From the NCBI GenBank assembly GCA_004297165.1, contig SCUJ01000008.1, positions 310,001-374,000 of the forward strand: DNA of 64,000 bases, given 5' to 3'. The translations under genes were made by a program, and so were the position numbers. The notes beneath the pieces were generated by a model. It saw nothing but the letters and a program-made list of their open reading frames with translations. It had not been told where the DNA came from and made no database searches. Shown piece after piece: positions 38,594 through 48,018 of the stretch. The stretch's first letter is position 1. Each line of letters begins with the position of its first letter. The stretch is from Gammaproteobacteria bacterium. GTDB taxonomy: Bacteria > Pseudomonadota > Gammaproteobacteria > Eutrophobiales > Eutrophobiaceae.

Positions 38594-39561
38594 GGACGTT
38601 CCCTCCGGGCGCCCGGCCGCTCTTGCATGCTCCCGGCGAGGATCTGCATGACCAGCTCGTCAAAATCGATACCGGCCTGGTGCGCCGACTTCGGCACCAG
38701 GCTGTGGCTGGTCATGCCGGGGATGGTGTTCACATCGATGAACCACGGCTGACTGTCGCCATCGAGGAGGAGATCGACGCGCCCCCAACCCCCGGCGCCC
38801 AGCAACCTGAAGGCGCTCAGCGCCTGACGACCCAGCGCCTGTTCCAGCGCGGGGTCAAGCCCGCACGGGCACAGATACCGTGTAGTGTCGTCCAGATACT
38901 TGGCCTGATAATCGTAGAACTCCCGATCCGTCTCCACACGGATAATGGGGAGCGCCTGCCCGTTAAGGATCGAAACCGTATACTCGCCGCCGGCGATCCA
39001 GCGCTCGGCGATAACCTCGGCGTCGTAACTTCTGGCCGCGAGCCAGGCCTCGTGCAGGAACTCCGGGCTCTTCACCTTCGCTATACCGCAGCTCGAACCT
39101 TCGTGCACCGGTTTTACCATCAGGGGGAAACCAAGCCTCTTGGCGGCATCCTCCAGCGTCTGTTCATCGGACAAAACCACAAACGGTGGCGTGGGCAGAC
39201 CGTGACTCTGCCAGATCCACTTGCTGCGCTGCTTGTCCATGGCGAGCGCTGAGCCCAGCACCCCGCTGCCTGTATAAGGGATTCCCAGCAGTTCCAGCAA
39301 CCCCTGCATGGTCCCGTCCTCTCCGCCCCGGCCATGCAGGGCGATGAAGGCCCGATCGCAACCATCACGCTGCAACAGCGGCAGGAAGTCGTCAGCGGTA
39401 TCAATACCGAACGCGTCCACGCCCCGGCGTTGCAGCGCCGCGAGTATCGCACTCCCGGTCTGTAACGAGATTTCCCGTTCCGCCGAGGCGCCGCCGTAGA
39501 ACACCGCGACCCGGCCGAATTGACGCGGTTCGTATCGGATCAATGATTTCTTCAAGTCCAT
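38590..39561 (-). CDS. ddl: D-alanine-D-alanine ligase
   Basis: A 323-residue ATP-grasp ligase making the D-Ala-D-Ala dipeptide for peptidoglycan. VAVFYGGASAEREIS (about 18-32), HGRGGEDGTMQGLLE (about 75-89), MVKPVHEGSSCGIAKV near 148 and FIDVNTIPGMTSHSLVP near 275 are the family motifs, with the omega-loop Ser and metal ligands present. It lies 3 bp after murB and overlaps ftsQ by 4 bp, the position of ddlB in other dcw clusters. Confidence 0.97.
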   Translation of the reverse strand: MDLKKSLIRYEPRQFGRVAVFYGGASAEREISLQTGSAILAALQRRGVDAFGIDTADDFLPLLQRDGCDRAFIALHGRGGEDGTMQGLLELLGIPYTGSGVLGSALAMDKQRSKWIWQSHGLPTPPFVVLSDEQTLEDAAKRLGFPLMVKPVHEGSSCGIAKVKSPEFLHEAWLAARSYDAEVIAERWIAGGEYTVSILNGQALPIIRVETDREFYDYQAKYLDDTTRYLCPCGLDPALEQALGRQALSAFRLLGAGGWGRVDLLLDGDSQPWFIDVNTIPGMTSHSLVPKSAHQAGIDFDELVMQILAGSMQERPGARRERP

Positions 39562-39564
39562 GCC

Positions 39565-40482
39565 TCAAACACCTGCCGCGCTTTCCGGTTCACCGACGAT
39601 TTTCACCTCTGGTTCCAAATGAATTCCTGTCTCCTGTGCGACACGCTGTCGCACCATGTCGATCAAATCCTCAATCTCCAGGGCCGTCGCCCCGCCGGAA
39701 TTAATGATGAAATTGGCGTGTTTGTCCGAGACGATGGCATTGCCCCGGCGCAGACCCTTCAAGCCGCACGCATCGATCAAGCGACCAGCGGAATCCCCAG
39801 GCGGGTTCCGGAATACCGATCCGCAACTCGCCGCGCCGATCGGCTGACTCTCCGAGCGCCGCTCCAGGAACTCCCGGATCCGTTGCGCCCCCTGCCCCGT
39901 AGAGTCGGGACTGAGTTTAAAGCTCGCCCCGACAAACCATTCGCCCGCCGGCAACATCACGCTGCGATACGCGGGCCGCAATTCCTCTCTGGTCCTGTCG
40001 CGCAGACGACCGGACCGATCGATGGTCTGGGCGGCATAGGCGATCTTCCAGGTCTCGCCGCCGAAGGCCCCGGCATTCATGGCGAGCGCGCCGCCTATGG
40101 CGCCGGGGATCCCGGCGAGAAACTCCGCGCCGGCAAGCCCCTTGCCGACGGTGAATCGGGCGAACTTGGCGCAACTGACGCCGGCCCCGGCCTCCACGAT
40201 CCCTTCCGTACCAACCTCCATATGATCGAGTGCGCCGCCGGTCGCGATCACGGTCCCACGAAACCCGCCATCGCGCACCAGCAGATTGCTGCCGAGACCA
40301 ATCCAGAGGATCGGTTCGGCGGGGTCGAGCTGGCGCAGGAAATCACTCAGATCCGTAAGACCCGCCGGTATGTAAAAGCGAGCCGCGGGTCCGCCCGCCC
40401 GCCAACTGGTGTGCCGGGACATGGGTTCATCGAGCTTCAGAATCCCCTTCACAATGTCGATCTTCTGTGCCATGACTCGCAT
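39565..40482 (-). CDS. murB: UDP-N-acetylenolpyruvoylglucosamine reductase MurB
   Basis: A 305-residue FAD enzyme that reduces enolpyruvyl-UDP-GlcNAc to UDP-MurNAc. It is of type II, with HTSWRAGGPA (about 24-33), GLGSNLLVRDGG (about 63-74), GIPGAIGGALAMNAGAFG (about 124-141) and the catalytic Ser in ASCGSVFRNP near 223. Type II forms lack one subdomain of the E. coli enzyme, fitting the shorter length. It lies between murC and ddl, absent from that place in E. coli but common in other proteobacteria. Confidence 0.96.
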   Translation of the reverse strand: MRVMAQKIDIVKGILKLDEPMSRHTSWRAGGPAARFYIPAGLTDLSDFLRQLDPAEPILWIGLGSNLLVRDGGFRGTVIATGGALDHMEVGTEGIVEAGAGVSCAKFARFTVGKGLAGAEFLAGIPGAIGGALAMNAGAFGGETWKIAYAAQTIDRSGRLRDRTREELRPAYRSVMLPAGEWFVGASFKLSPDSTGQGAQRIREFLERRSESQPIGAASCGSVFRNPPGDSAGRLIDACGLKGLRRGNAIVSDKHANFIINSGGATALEIEDLIDMVRQRVAQETGIHLEPEVKIVGEPESAAGV

Positions 40483-40500
40483 CTGTTCCGTTCCAGCCGC

Positions 40501-41934
40501 CTATGTCGCGCACCCGTCATGGGATTCGCGATATCCCGAGAGCAAGGCAGGTCCGAGGTTACCGATATCGCCCGCCCCCATTAACAAAAGGATGTCGCCG
40601 TCCTCGCACATCTCCGAAAGCGCGGCATCGAGCTGTTGCCGCTCCTCGATATGGACGGGTTGCACCTTTCCGCGCAGACGAATCCCCCGGCACAAGGCGC
40701 GGCTGTCAATCCCGCCGATGGGCGCTTCGCCGGCCGGATAGATCTCCAGCACCAGCAGCGCATCGGCGTCAGCCAGGACCCGGCAGAAATCGTCGAAGAG
40801 GTCCCGAGTCCGGGTGTAACGGTGCGGTTGAAACGCCACGATGACCCGCCGTCCCGGCCAGCCGCCCTTGACCGCCGCAAGGGTCGCCTTGATCTCGGTC
40901 GGATGATGCGCGTAATCGTCAATCACCATCACCGTCCCCTTTCCGATCCGCGCCTCGCCCAGGATGTTGCAACGCCGCCCGATCCCCTGGAACACGGAGA
41001 GCGCGCGCTTGATATCCTCCCGCGCGACCCCCAGCTCCGTGGCCACGACGATCGCCGCGAGCGCGTTCAGGACGTTGTGGGCGCCCGACAGGTTCAGATT
41101 CACCTCCAGCCAGTTTGCCTCGCCGTGGCAGGCGACCGAGAAGGCAATGCGGGAGGCGGCGCGGCCGGTAATCCTGGCCCGGTAGTCCGCTTCCCGATCG
41201 ATCCCGTAGGTCACGAAGGATTTGCCGAGCCTGGGCAGGATCTCCATGACCACGGGGTCGTCCGCGCAGAGCACCGCGAGCCCGTAAAAAGGCATCCGGT
41301 TGACGAACTCGACAAAACTGTTTTTGAGGTTTTCGAAATCGCCCTGATAAAAATCCAGGTGATCGGCGTCAATGTTGGTGACGACCGCGATCACCGGTTG
41401 CAGATGCAGGAAGGAGGCGTCGCTTTCGTCCGCCTCGGCCACCAGATAACGGCCCTCGCCCAGTTTGGCGTGGCTGCCGGTACTGTTCAGACGTCCGCCG
41501 ATCACGTAAGTCGGATCCAGTCTGCCCTCGGCCAGCACGCTGGCGATCAGGCTGGTCGTCGTGGTCTTGCCGTGCGTGCCCGCGATGGCGATGCCTTCCC
41601 GGAAACGCATCAGTTCCGCCAGCATCTCGGCGCGCCGGATCACCGGGATTCGACGTTCGTGGGCTACGCGCAACTCCGGATTTTCGGGTGAGATGGCGCT
41701 GGAAACCACCACGACATCGGCATCCCCGACCTGTTCCGCGGCATGGCCGCGCGCGATCCCGATCCCCGCGGCCGACAACCGCCGGGTGACTTCCGTTTCG
41801 TTCTTGTCCGAACCGGTAACCGTATAGCCAAGGTTATGCATGACCTCGGCGATGCCGCTCATGCCGGCCCCGCCAATCCCGACGAAGTGCATCCGACGGA
41901 CCCTTCCCATCGCGTGTTTAATCGGCTCAGGCAT
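40501..41934 (-). CDS. murC: UDP-N-acetylmuramate-L-alanine ligase MurC
   Basis: A 477-residue Mur ligase that adds L-Ala to UDP-MurNAc. MHFVGIGGAGMSGIAEV near 15-31 is the UDP-binding start, AGTHGKTTTTSL near 115 is the ATP loop and DDYAHHPTEI near 345 lies in the C-terminal domain. ATG 41934 is chosen: it overlaps the end of murG by 8 bp and matches homologues; 14 extra upstream residues lack support. Confidence 0.97.
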   Translation of the reverse strand: MPEPIKHAMGRVRRMHFVGIGGAGMSGIAEVMHNLGYTVTGSDKNETEVTRRLSAAGIGIARGHAAEQVGDADVVVVSSAISPENPELRVAHERRIPVIRRAEMLAELMRFREGIAIAGTHGKTTTTSLIASVLAEGRLDPTYVIGGRLNSTGSHAKLGEGRYLVAEADESDASFLHLQPVIAVVTNIDADHLDFYQGDFENLKNSFVEFVNRMPFYGLAVLCADDPVVMEILPRLGKSFVTYGIDREADYRARITGRAASRIAFSVACHGEANWLEVNLNLSGAHNVLNALAAIVVATELGVAREDIKRALSVFQGIGRRCNILGEARIGKGTVMVIDDYAHHPTEIKATLAAVKGGWPGRRVIVAFQPHRYTRTRDLFDDFCRVLADADALLVLEIYPAGEAPIGGIDSRALCRGIRLRGKVQPVHIEERQQLDAALSEMCEDGDILLLMGAGDIGNLGPALLSGYRESHDGCAT

Positions 41935-43018
41935 GGCGATACTCCAGGCAGAAACCGGCCACCTGGTGAGCTGCATCCGGCATGGCCAGCCCCCGCGCCC
42001 GGCGCGCCATGTCGATCAGTTTTTCCGGGATGCGGCGGAATTCGGCCACCGCCTCGGTCAGCCGCGCAACATCGAGCGAACGTTCCGGAATCAGGATCGC
42101 GCAGCCCTCCGCAACCAGTCGCCCCGCGTTAAGCGTCTGGTGGTCATCGACGGCGTACGGGTAGGGCACCAGGATGGCGGGGAGCCCGGCGACACATAAC
42201 TCGGCGAGCGTCAGGGCGCCCGCGCGGCAGATCGCCAGATCCGCCCAGGCATAGGCCTCCGCCATATCCTCGATGAATGGCGTCACGCGAACCCTGGCCG
42301 GGTCGATGCCGCAACGATCATAGGCGGCGCGCGTCGTCGCATAGTGACGCTCGCCGGTCTGATGCCAGATGCGTATCGCACTGCCCCCCTCAAGTCTCGC
42401 GGGAAGCGCCGGGATCAACTCGTTCAGCGCCCGCGCCCCCTGGCTGCCACCGAGCACCAGCAACCGCAGACCTTCGTCGCGATTCGCCCGCAACCGTTGT
42501 TCCGGGGGCGGCAGTCCCGCGATGTCCTCCCGCACGGGATTGCCGGTGTAATGGCGGTTACCGCCTGGGAGCGACCCCGGAAATCCCTCCAGCGCGGCCG
42601 CCGCAAAATGGGCGAGCAGACGATTGGTCAGGCCGGGAATGGCATTCTGTTCGTGGATTACCAGGGGGATGCCCAACAACCACGCCGCTATCCCCCCTGG
42701 TCCGCTGACGAATCCTCCCATACCGAGCGCGACTCCAGGGCGCAAGCGGCGCATGGTCCTGAACGCCTGCGCCAGGGCCTTGAAGATGATCAGGGGCGCG
42801 GCAAGGAAGGTTGCCACGCCCTTGCCGCGGATCCCCTCGACATCGATATGATGCAGCGCGATGCCAGCGGTCGGGACAACTCTATTTTCGATTCCCGCCG
42901 CCGATCCCAGCCAATGGACGGGAACGCCTTGCGCCTGCAGGCAACGGGCGACCGCGAGCGCCGGAAACACATGTCCGCCCGTGCCGCCCGCCATGATCAA
43001 GACCGGCTTATGCGGCAT
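41927..43018 (-). CDS. murG: Lipid II-forming GlcNAc transferase MurG
   Basis: A 363-residue GT-B enzyme that adds GlcNAc to lipid I at the inner membrane face. LIMAGGTGGHVFPALAVA (about 7-24) is the N-terminal G-loop, and LAICRAGALTLAELCVAGLPAILVPYP near 265-292 binds UDP-GlcNAc (written here as two adjoining motifs LAICRAGALTLAEL and VAGLPAILVPYP). It overlaps ftsW by 11 bp and murC by 8 bp, indicating a translationally coupled block. Confidence 0.97.
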   Translation of the reverse strand: MPHKPVLIMAGGTGGHVFPALAVARCLQAQGVPVHWLGSAAGIENRVVPTAGIALHHIDVEGIRGKGVATFLAAPLIIFKALAQAFRTMRRLRPGVALGMGGFVSGPGGIAAWLLGIPLVIHEQNAIPGLTNRLLAHFAAAALEGFPGSLPGGNRHYTGNPVREDIAGLPPPEQRLRANRDEGLRLLVLGGSQGARALNELIPALPARLEGGSAIRIWHQTGERHYATTRAAYDRCGIDPARVRVTPFIEDMAEAYAWADLAICRAGALTLAELCVAGLPAILVPYPYAVDDHQTLNAGRLVAEGCAILIPERSLDVARLTEAVAEFRRIPEKLIDMARRARGLAMPDAAHQVAGFCLEYRHA

Positions 43019-44207
43019 AACTCTTCTTCACCGGTTGTGCCGCCGTGTCCTTGCGCAAAAAATGATTTTCATACTCGACCCGGAGCAACAGGGCCAGCAG
43101 AACGAAATTCACGACCATGCTGTTACCGCCGTAGGAGATCAGCGGCAACGCCAGCCCCTTGGTGGGGAGGACGCCGGTATTCACGCCGATATTGATGAAC
43201 GCCTGCAAACCAATGATCAACCCGATGCCGTAGGCGGTGTGGGCGCCGAATTGTTTGCCATGGGCGGCGGCCACCTGCGCGATCACGAAGGCGCGCCAGA
43301 CCAGGAAGAAATACAGCAGGATGACGCTGGCGCAGCCGGCCAGTCCGAGTTCCTCGCCCATCACCGCGAACACGAAGTCGGTATGCGCCTCGGGCAGATA
43401 AAATAATTTCTGCACGCTGCTGCCCAGTCCCACGCCGAGCCATTCGCCGCGGCCGAAGGCGATCAAAGCCTGGGTCAACTGGAAGCCGGTCTTGAACGGG
43501 TCCTGCCAGGGGTCCATGAAACTCGTCAGCCGCTGGAGCCGGTAAGGGGATAACACGGCGAGACTGGCAAGGCACATGATCGCTGCCACCATCCAGGCGA
43601 AGAAACGACCCAGCGGCACGCCGGCCATGAACAACATGCCCAGCGCCGTACAGAAGAGCACGACCGCCGTCCCGTAGTCCGGCTCGAGCAGGAGCAGTCC
43701 GGCGATCATGGTGACGATCAGGATCGGCCGGATGAAACCGTTGAACGTGCTGCGGACCTCATCGCCGTGCCGGACCAGAAACCCGGCCAGGTACACGATG
43801 AGGAAGATCTTGACCAGCTCGGAACTCTGCACGCTGATCGGACCGATCCTGAGCCAGCGCATGCTGCCGTTGACCTCCCGCCCGAGTCCCGGAACCAGGA
43901 CCAGGACGAGACCCACGGCGCCGAGGATCATCAACCACGGGCCGGCCTTCTGCCAGAGGATCAGCGGCAGATACAGGATCAACCCCGCCGCGAACATGCC
44001 GAGCATCACGGCGTACAACTGATGCCGGAAGAAATAGAAAGGATCGCCATAGGCCCGATCGGCCAGGGTAATCGAGGCCGAGGCCACCATGACCAGACCC
44101 AGCGACAACAATATGCACACCACACTGAGCAACCAGTAATCGTAATGCGGCAGCCGGCGTCCCGCGCGCGTTGCCTGCGTACCCGAATAGCGTACTGCGC
44201 TCAACAT
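43008..44207 (-). CDS. ftsW: Peptidoglycan glycosyltransferase FtsW
   Basis: A 399-residue SEDS protein with about ten TM helices that polymerises lipid II at the septum with FtsI. SSELVKIFLIVYLAGF near 150, LLLEPDYGTAVV near 200 and GGNSMVVNFVLLALLLRVEYE near the end (as YGGNSMVVNF and ALLLRVEYE) are SEDS signatures; the catalytic Asp is in the large loop region. ATG 44207 overlaps the murD end by 7 bp; the frame's extra upstream residues are the antisense-free continuation into murD and are not used. Confidence 0.96.
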   Translation of the reverse strand: MLSAVRYSGTQATRAGRRLPHYDYWLLSVVCILLSLGLVMVASASITLADRAYGDPFYFFRHQLYAVMLGMFAAGLILYLPLILWQKAGPWLMILGAVGLVLVLVPGLGREVNGSMRWLRIGPISVQSSELVKIFLIVYLAGFLVRHGDEVRSTFNGFIRPILIVTMIAGLLLLEPDYGTAVVLFCTALGMLFMAGVPLGRFFAWMVAAIMCLASLAVLSPYRLQRLTSFMDPWQDPFKTGFQLTQALIAFGRGEWLGVGLGSSVQKLFYLPEAHTDFVFAVMGEELGLAGCASVILLYFFLVWRAFVIAQVAAAHGKQFGAHTAYGIGLIIGLQAFINIGVNTGVLPTKGLALPLISYGGNSMVVNFVLLALLLRVEYENHFLRKDTAAQPVKKSYAA

Positions 44208-45547
44208 GACGCGGCCTCCCGCAATCTCCTGATCGCCTCGCAGAAGACCTCGCCCCGGTGGCGGTAATCCCGGAACATGTCGAAGCTCGCGCAAGCGGGC
44301 GAGAGCAGCACCACGTCCCCCGCGCGCGCCTGCGCCGCGGCCTGCCGCACCGCGGCCTCCATATCGGCGGCGAAACATGTCTCGACATCTGCACCGATGG
44401 CCTCGGCCAGCAACCCGGCATCGCGGCCGATCAGGATCGCACTCTTCACCCGGCCGGCGATTGCGGGCCTCAAGGCGCTGAAATCTGCGCCCTTGCCGAT
44501 GCCGCCGGCAATCAAGATGACATTGCGCTCGCCGCCAAGCCCGATTATTGCGCTGCAGCTCGCCCCAGGATTGGTGCCTTTGGAATCGTCATACCAGACA
44601 ACCCCATCGATCTCCGCCACCTTCTGGCAACGGTGGGGCAACCCGTCATAGTTACGCAGGGTATCCAGCATGGCCGCCTCGGGTATGTGAGCGGCGTAAC
44701 CGAGCGCTAGCGCCGCGAGACAATTGGCAATGTTGTGGCGTCCGCAAAGGCGCAGTTCGCTGACCGGCAGGAGCAAACGATCGCCTCTCGCGAGCCAGCC
44801 CGCGCGCAACCCCAGATCCTCGCCCTCCGGTTCATGCAGGCTGAAACCGATGACGCTCCGGCCTGGCAACCGCATCTCCCTGGTCAACGCATCGTCCAGA
44901 TTGATCACCATGACGCCGCTACCACGATAGATCCTCTGTTTGGCGGCGGCATACTCCTCGACACCCGGATAGCGATCCAGATGGTCCTCGGTGATGTTGA
45001 GCGCCACGGCCGCGACCGCGTTCAGACTTTCGATCGTCTCCAACTGAAAACTGGAAAGCTCGAGCACGAAGATCTCCAGCGAGGCGTCGGCGACCAGATC
45101 CAGCACAGGGAGACCGATGTTGCCCGCGACGCCGACCTTCCTGCCGGCGCGTTTCAGCATCTCGCCAACCAGACTGGTGACGGTACTCTTGCCGTTGGTC
45201 CCGGTTACCGCGATGATCGGACGCCGCTCCATCCGGCAGAACAACTCCACATCCCCGATGACCTCGACGCCCGCCGTCCGCGCCGCCTGGATCGAGGGAT
45301 CATCGAGCGGGACGCCCGGACTGACGATGATCCGTTCCGCGTCACCCAGCAGCGTAGCATCGAATCCGCCGAGATAGAGCGGGACTCCGGGCAGCTCCTG
45401 ACGCAGCGTCGCCGCCATCGGCGGGTCCGCGCGTGTATCCGTGACGGCGAAGACCTCGCCGCGGGAGGCCAGGAATCTGGCGCACGACAACCCCGTCAAT
45501 CCCAGCCCGGCTATCACCACCGGATATTTCATACTGGCGGCGTTCAT
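44201..45547 (-). CDS. murD: UDP-MurNAc-L-alanine-D-glutamate ligase MurD
   Basis: A Mur ligase of about 448 residues that adds D-Glu. KYPVVIAGLGLTGLSCARF near the start binds the UDP moiety, AVTGTNGKSTVTSLVGEM near 115 is the ATP loop and WYDDSKGTNPGASCSAI near 325 is the C-terminal signature. The start is uncertain: ATG 45547 is given, while 45532 (five codons in) and 45568 are possible and none has a clear ribosome-binding site. It overlaps ftsW by 7 bp. Confidence 0.95.
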   Translation of the reverse strand: MNAASMKYPVVIAGLGLTGLSCARFLASRGEVFAVTDTRADPPMAATLRQELPGVPLYLGGFDATLLGDAERIIVSPGVPLDDPSIQAARTAGVEVIGDVELFCRMERRPIIAVTGTNGKSTVTSLVGEMLKRAGRKVGVAGNIGLPVLDLVADASLEIFVLELSSFQLETIESLNAVAAVALNITEDHLDRYPGVEEYAAAKQRIYRGSGVMVINLDDALTREMRLPGRSVIGFSLHEPEGEDLGLRAGWLARGDRLLLPVSELRLCGRHNIANCLAALALGYAAHIPEAAMLDTLRNYDGLPHRCQKVAEIDGVVWYDDSKGTNPGASCSAIIGLGGERNVILIAGGIGKGADFSALRPAIAGRVKSAILIGRDAGLLAEAIGADVETCFAADMEAAVRQAAAQARAGDVVLLSPACASFDMFRDYRHRGEVFCEAIRRLREAASC

Positions 45548-45578
45548 ATTGAGTGCGGCTTGGCCCATGGCGATGGCA

Positions 45579-46661
45579 TCAGCGGATCTTGAGGCTGGAC
45601 AGCCCAATCAACACCAGGATGAAGGTTATGATCCAGAAGCGGACGATCACCCGCGGTTCCGGCCACCCTTTCAGTTCGTAGTGATGGTGCAAAGGCGCCA
45701 TCTGGAAGATCCGCTTGCCGGTCAGTTTGAACGACCCCACTTGCAGGATCACCGACACGGTCTCGATGACGAACACCCCGCCCATGATGAACAGCGCCAG
45801 CTCCTGACGCACCATCACAGCCACGATTCCCAGCGCCGCGCCCATGGACAGCGCGCCGATATCGCCCATGAAGACCTGCGCCGGGTAGGTGTTGAACCAG
45901 AGAAAGCCCAGCCCGGCGCCCACTATCGCGCAACAGAAGACTGTGATCTCGCCGACCCCCGGTATGTAGGGAATCCCCAGATAATTCGCAAAATTCATAT
46001 GTCCCGTGACATAGGCGAAGATCGCCAACGCCCCTGCCACCATGACCGTGGGCAGGATGGCAAGCCCGTCCAGACCATCGGTCATGTTGACGCCATTGCT
46101 CGCGCCGACGATCACGAAATAACAGAGCACCACATAAAACCAGCCCAACTCGGGGCTGAAGGATTTCACGAAGGGGATCAGCAGGCGGGTCTCGTTCGGA
46201 CTGACGGCGGACGCGAACAGCAGGATGGCCGTGATCAGGGCAAATACGGACTGCCAGAGATATTTCCAGCGCGGCGCCAGGCCTTTCGGATCGCGCCTGA
46301 CCACCTTGCGGTAATCGTCCACCCAGCCAATCCCGCCGAAGGCGAGCGTCACCAGCATCGCCACCCAGATGAAGCGGTTCGACAGATCCGCCCAGCACAG
46401 GGTGCTGACGATGACCGAGATCAGGATCAACAGCCCGCCCATGGTCGGCGTGCCCGCCTTGGAGAGATGCGACTCCGGCCCGTCATCGCGGACCGTCTGG
46501 CCGATCTGGTATTTGTTGAGCGAGCGGATCAATGCCGGCCCCACCAGCAAGGCGATGAACAGCGAGGTGAGCGCGCCCAGGATGCCGCGCATGGTGATGT
46601 ACTGGAAGACATTGAATCCGGAGTAGTAATGCAACAGGATTTCCGTCAGCCACAACAGCAT
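45579..46661 (-). CDS. mraY: Phospho-MurNAc-pentapeptide translocase MraY
   Basis: A 360-residue polytopic enzyme making lipid I from UDP-MurNAc-pentapeptide and undecaprenyl phosphate. [13 protein letters not shown] near 70, GWVDDYRKV near 112 with the Asp pair, [14 protein letters not shown] near 190 and [12 protein letters not shown] near the end are the PNPT family motifs. ATG 46661 gives exactly the family length and sits one base after the murF stop. Confidence 0.97.
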   Translation of the reverse strand: MLLWLTEILLHYYSGFNVFQYITMRGILGALTSLFIALLVGPALIRSLNKYQIGQTVRDDGPESHLSKAGTPTMGGLLILISVIVSTLCWADLSNRFIWVAMLVTLAFGGIGWVDDYRKVVRRDPKGLAPRWKYLWQSVFALITAILLFASAVSPNETRLLIPFVKSFSPELGWFYVVLCYFVIVGASNGVNMTDGLDGLAILPTVMVAGALAIFAYVTGHMNFANYLGIPYIPGVGEITVFCCAIVGAGLGFLWFNTYPAQVFMGDIGALSMGAALGIVAVMVRQELALFIMGGVFVIETVSVILQVGSFKLTGKRIFQMAPLHHHYELKGWPEPRVIVRFWIITFILVLIGLSSLKIR

Positions 46662-46662
46662 C

Positions 46663-48018
46663 TCAGTTGCCCTCCGCGAGTTTGGCGACCACACCTTCCA
46701 TCGCCATCGATCGCGAGCCCTTGACCAGCACCCGCACGCCTTCCTGCAAATCGCTTCGCAAGGCGGCGATCAGTTCTGCCTTGTCGGCGAAATGCCGCGC
46801 GCCCTGGCCAAAGCCCGCCACCGCCTGAACACTGTGCACGCCGAAGGCATACAATCTCTCGAAGCCGTAACGTCTGGCCTGCTCGCCCGCCTCCAGATGG
46901 AAATCGGCGGCGCCCGGGCCGAGTTCCGCCATATCGCCGAGCGCCAGCCAGTTACGTCCGGGCAACGAGCCGACGGTCTGCATGGCCGCCACGAGCGAGC
47001 CGGGATTGGCGTTGTAGGTATCGTCGTATATCCGGGAGTGGCGGATGCCGGCCTTGATTTGCAGACGCCCCGGGACGGGCCGCATCGCTTCAAGCCCCGA
47101 GCGGATGGTGTCCAGACCGATGCCAAGCGCGAGACAGCAGGCCGCCGCCGCCAGGGCGTTCGTGACATTGTGCCGGCCGACCAGGGCCAGCCGTAGCGTG
47201 ACGCTGCCGCCGAAGGCCGCAAGGGAAAAGGCGCTCTCGCCCGTCTCGGGATCGATCCGCAGATCCAGGGCGCGCACCTCGGCCGCGGGATCCATGCCGA
47301 AGCGAATCTGGCGGAGATGTTCAGTCTCCTTAAGCCACAGCGGGGCATGACCGTCGTCCAGGTTGATGATTGCCGCGCCGTCGGCCGGGAGGCCGGCATA
47401 GATCTCGGCCTTGGCCCTGGCGACGCCCGCGACGCTGCCGAAGCCCTCGAGATGCGCGGGCGCGCACTGCGTGATCACCGCCACCGTCGGCCGGGCGAGC
47501 CGGGCGAGTTTCTGGATCTCTCCAGGGGCGCTGGCGCCCATCTCGACCACAGCGTAACGGTGATCCGCCCCCAATTGAAAGAGGGTCAGGGGCACGCCGA
47601 TCTCATTATTAAGGTTACCCCGGGTGGCGATGACCGGCGCGGCGAGCGACAGGATCCGCTGCAACATCTCTTTCACCGTCGTCTTGCCATTGCTGCCGGT
47701 GACCGCGATCACCGGTATCTTGAAGCGGTTGCGCCAACTTGCCGCCAGCGCGCTCATGGCCGCGCGGGTCTCCGCCACCTTGAGCATCGGCGCCGGACAA
47801 CCCGCATCGGCCGCTTCACCTATGTATGCCACCGCGCCCGCGGCCACCGCCTGACGGATAAAATCGTGGCCATCGAAGCGTTCGCCGCGCAAAGCGATGA
47901 ACAGTTGTCCGGACACCGCCGCCCGGCTGTCAGTCGTGCAGCCAAGGAAACGGACATCCGCCCCGTGTAATTCCGCCCGAGTCTCCAGCGCCGCCTCCGA
48001 GAGTCGCATATCGATCAC
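46663..48018 (-). CDS. murF: UDP-MurNAc-tripeptide-D-Ala-D-Ala ligase MurF
   Basis: The 451-residue Mur ligase adds the D-Ala-D-Ala made by Ddl. [26 protein letters not shown] (cited as [16 protein letters not shown]) is the N-terminal substrate domain, [13 protein letters not shown] near 106 the ATP loop, and [11 protein letters not shown] near 318 the MurF signature. GTG 48018 overlaps the murE stop as GTGA; an ATG three codons in is an alternative start. Confidence 0.96.
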   Translation of the reverse strand: MIDMRLSEAALETRAELHGADVRFLGCTTDSRAAVSGQLFIALRGERFDGHDFIRQAVAAGAVAYIGEAADAGCPAPMLKVAETRAAMSALAASWRNRFKIPVIAVTGSNGKTTVKEMLQRILSLAAPVIATRGNLNNEIGVPLTLFQLGADHRYAVVEMGASAPGEIQKLARLARPTVAVITQCAPAHLEGFGSVAGVARAKAEIYAGLPADGAAIINLDDGHAPLWLKETEHLRQIRFGMDPAAEVRALDLRIDPETGESAFSLAAFGGSVTLRLALVGRHNVTNALAAAACCLALGIGLDTIRSGLEAMRPVPGRLQIKAGIRHSRIYDDTYNANPGSLVAAMQTVGSLPGRNWLALGDMAELGPGAADFHLEAGEQARRYGFERLYAFGVHSVQAVAGFGQGARHFADKAELIAALRSDLQEGVRVLVKGSRSMAMEGVVAKLAEGN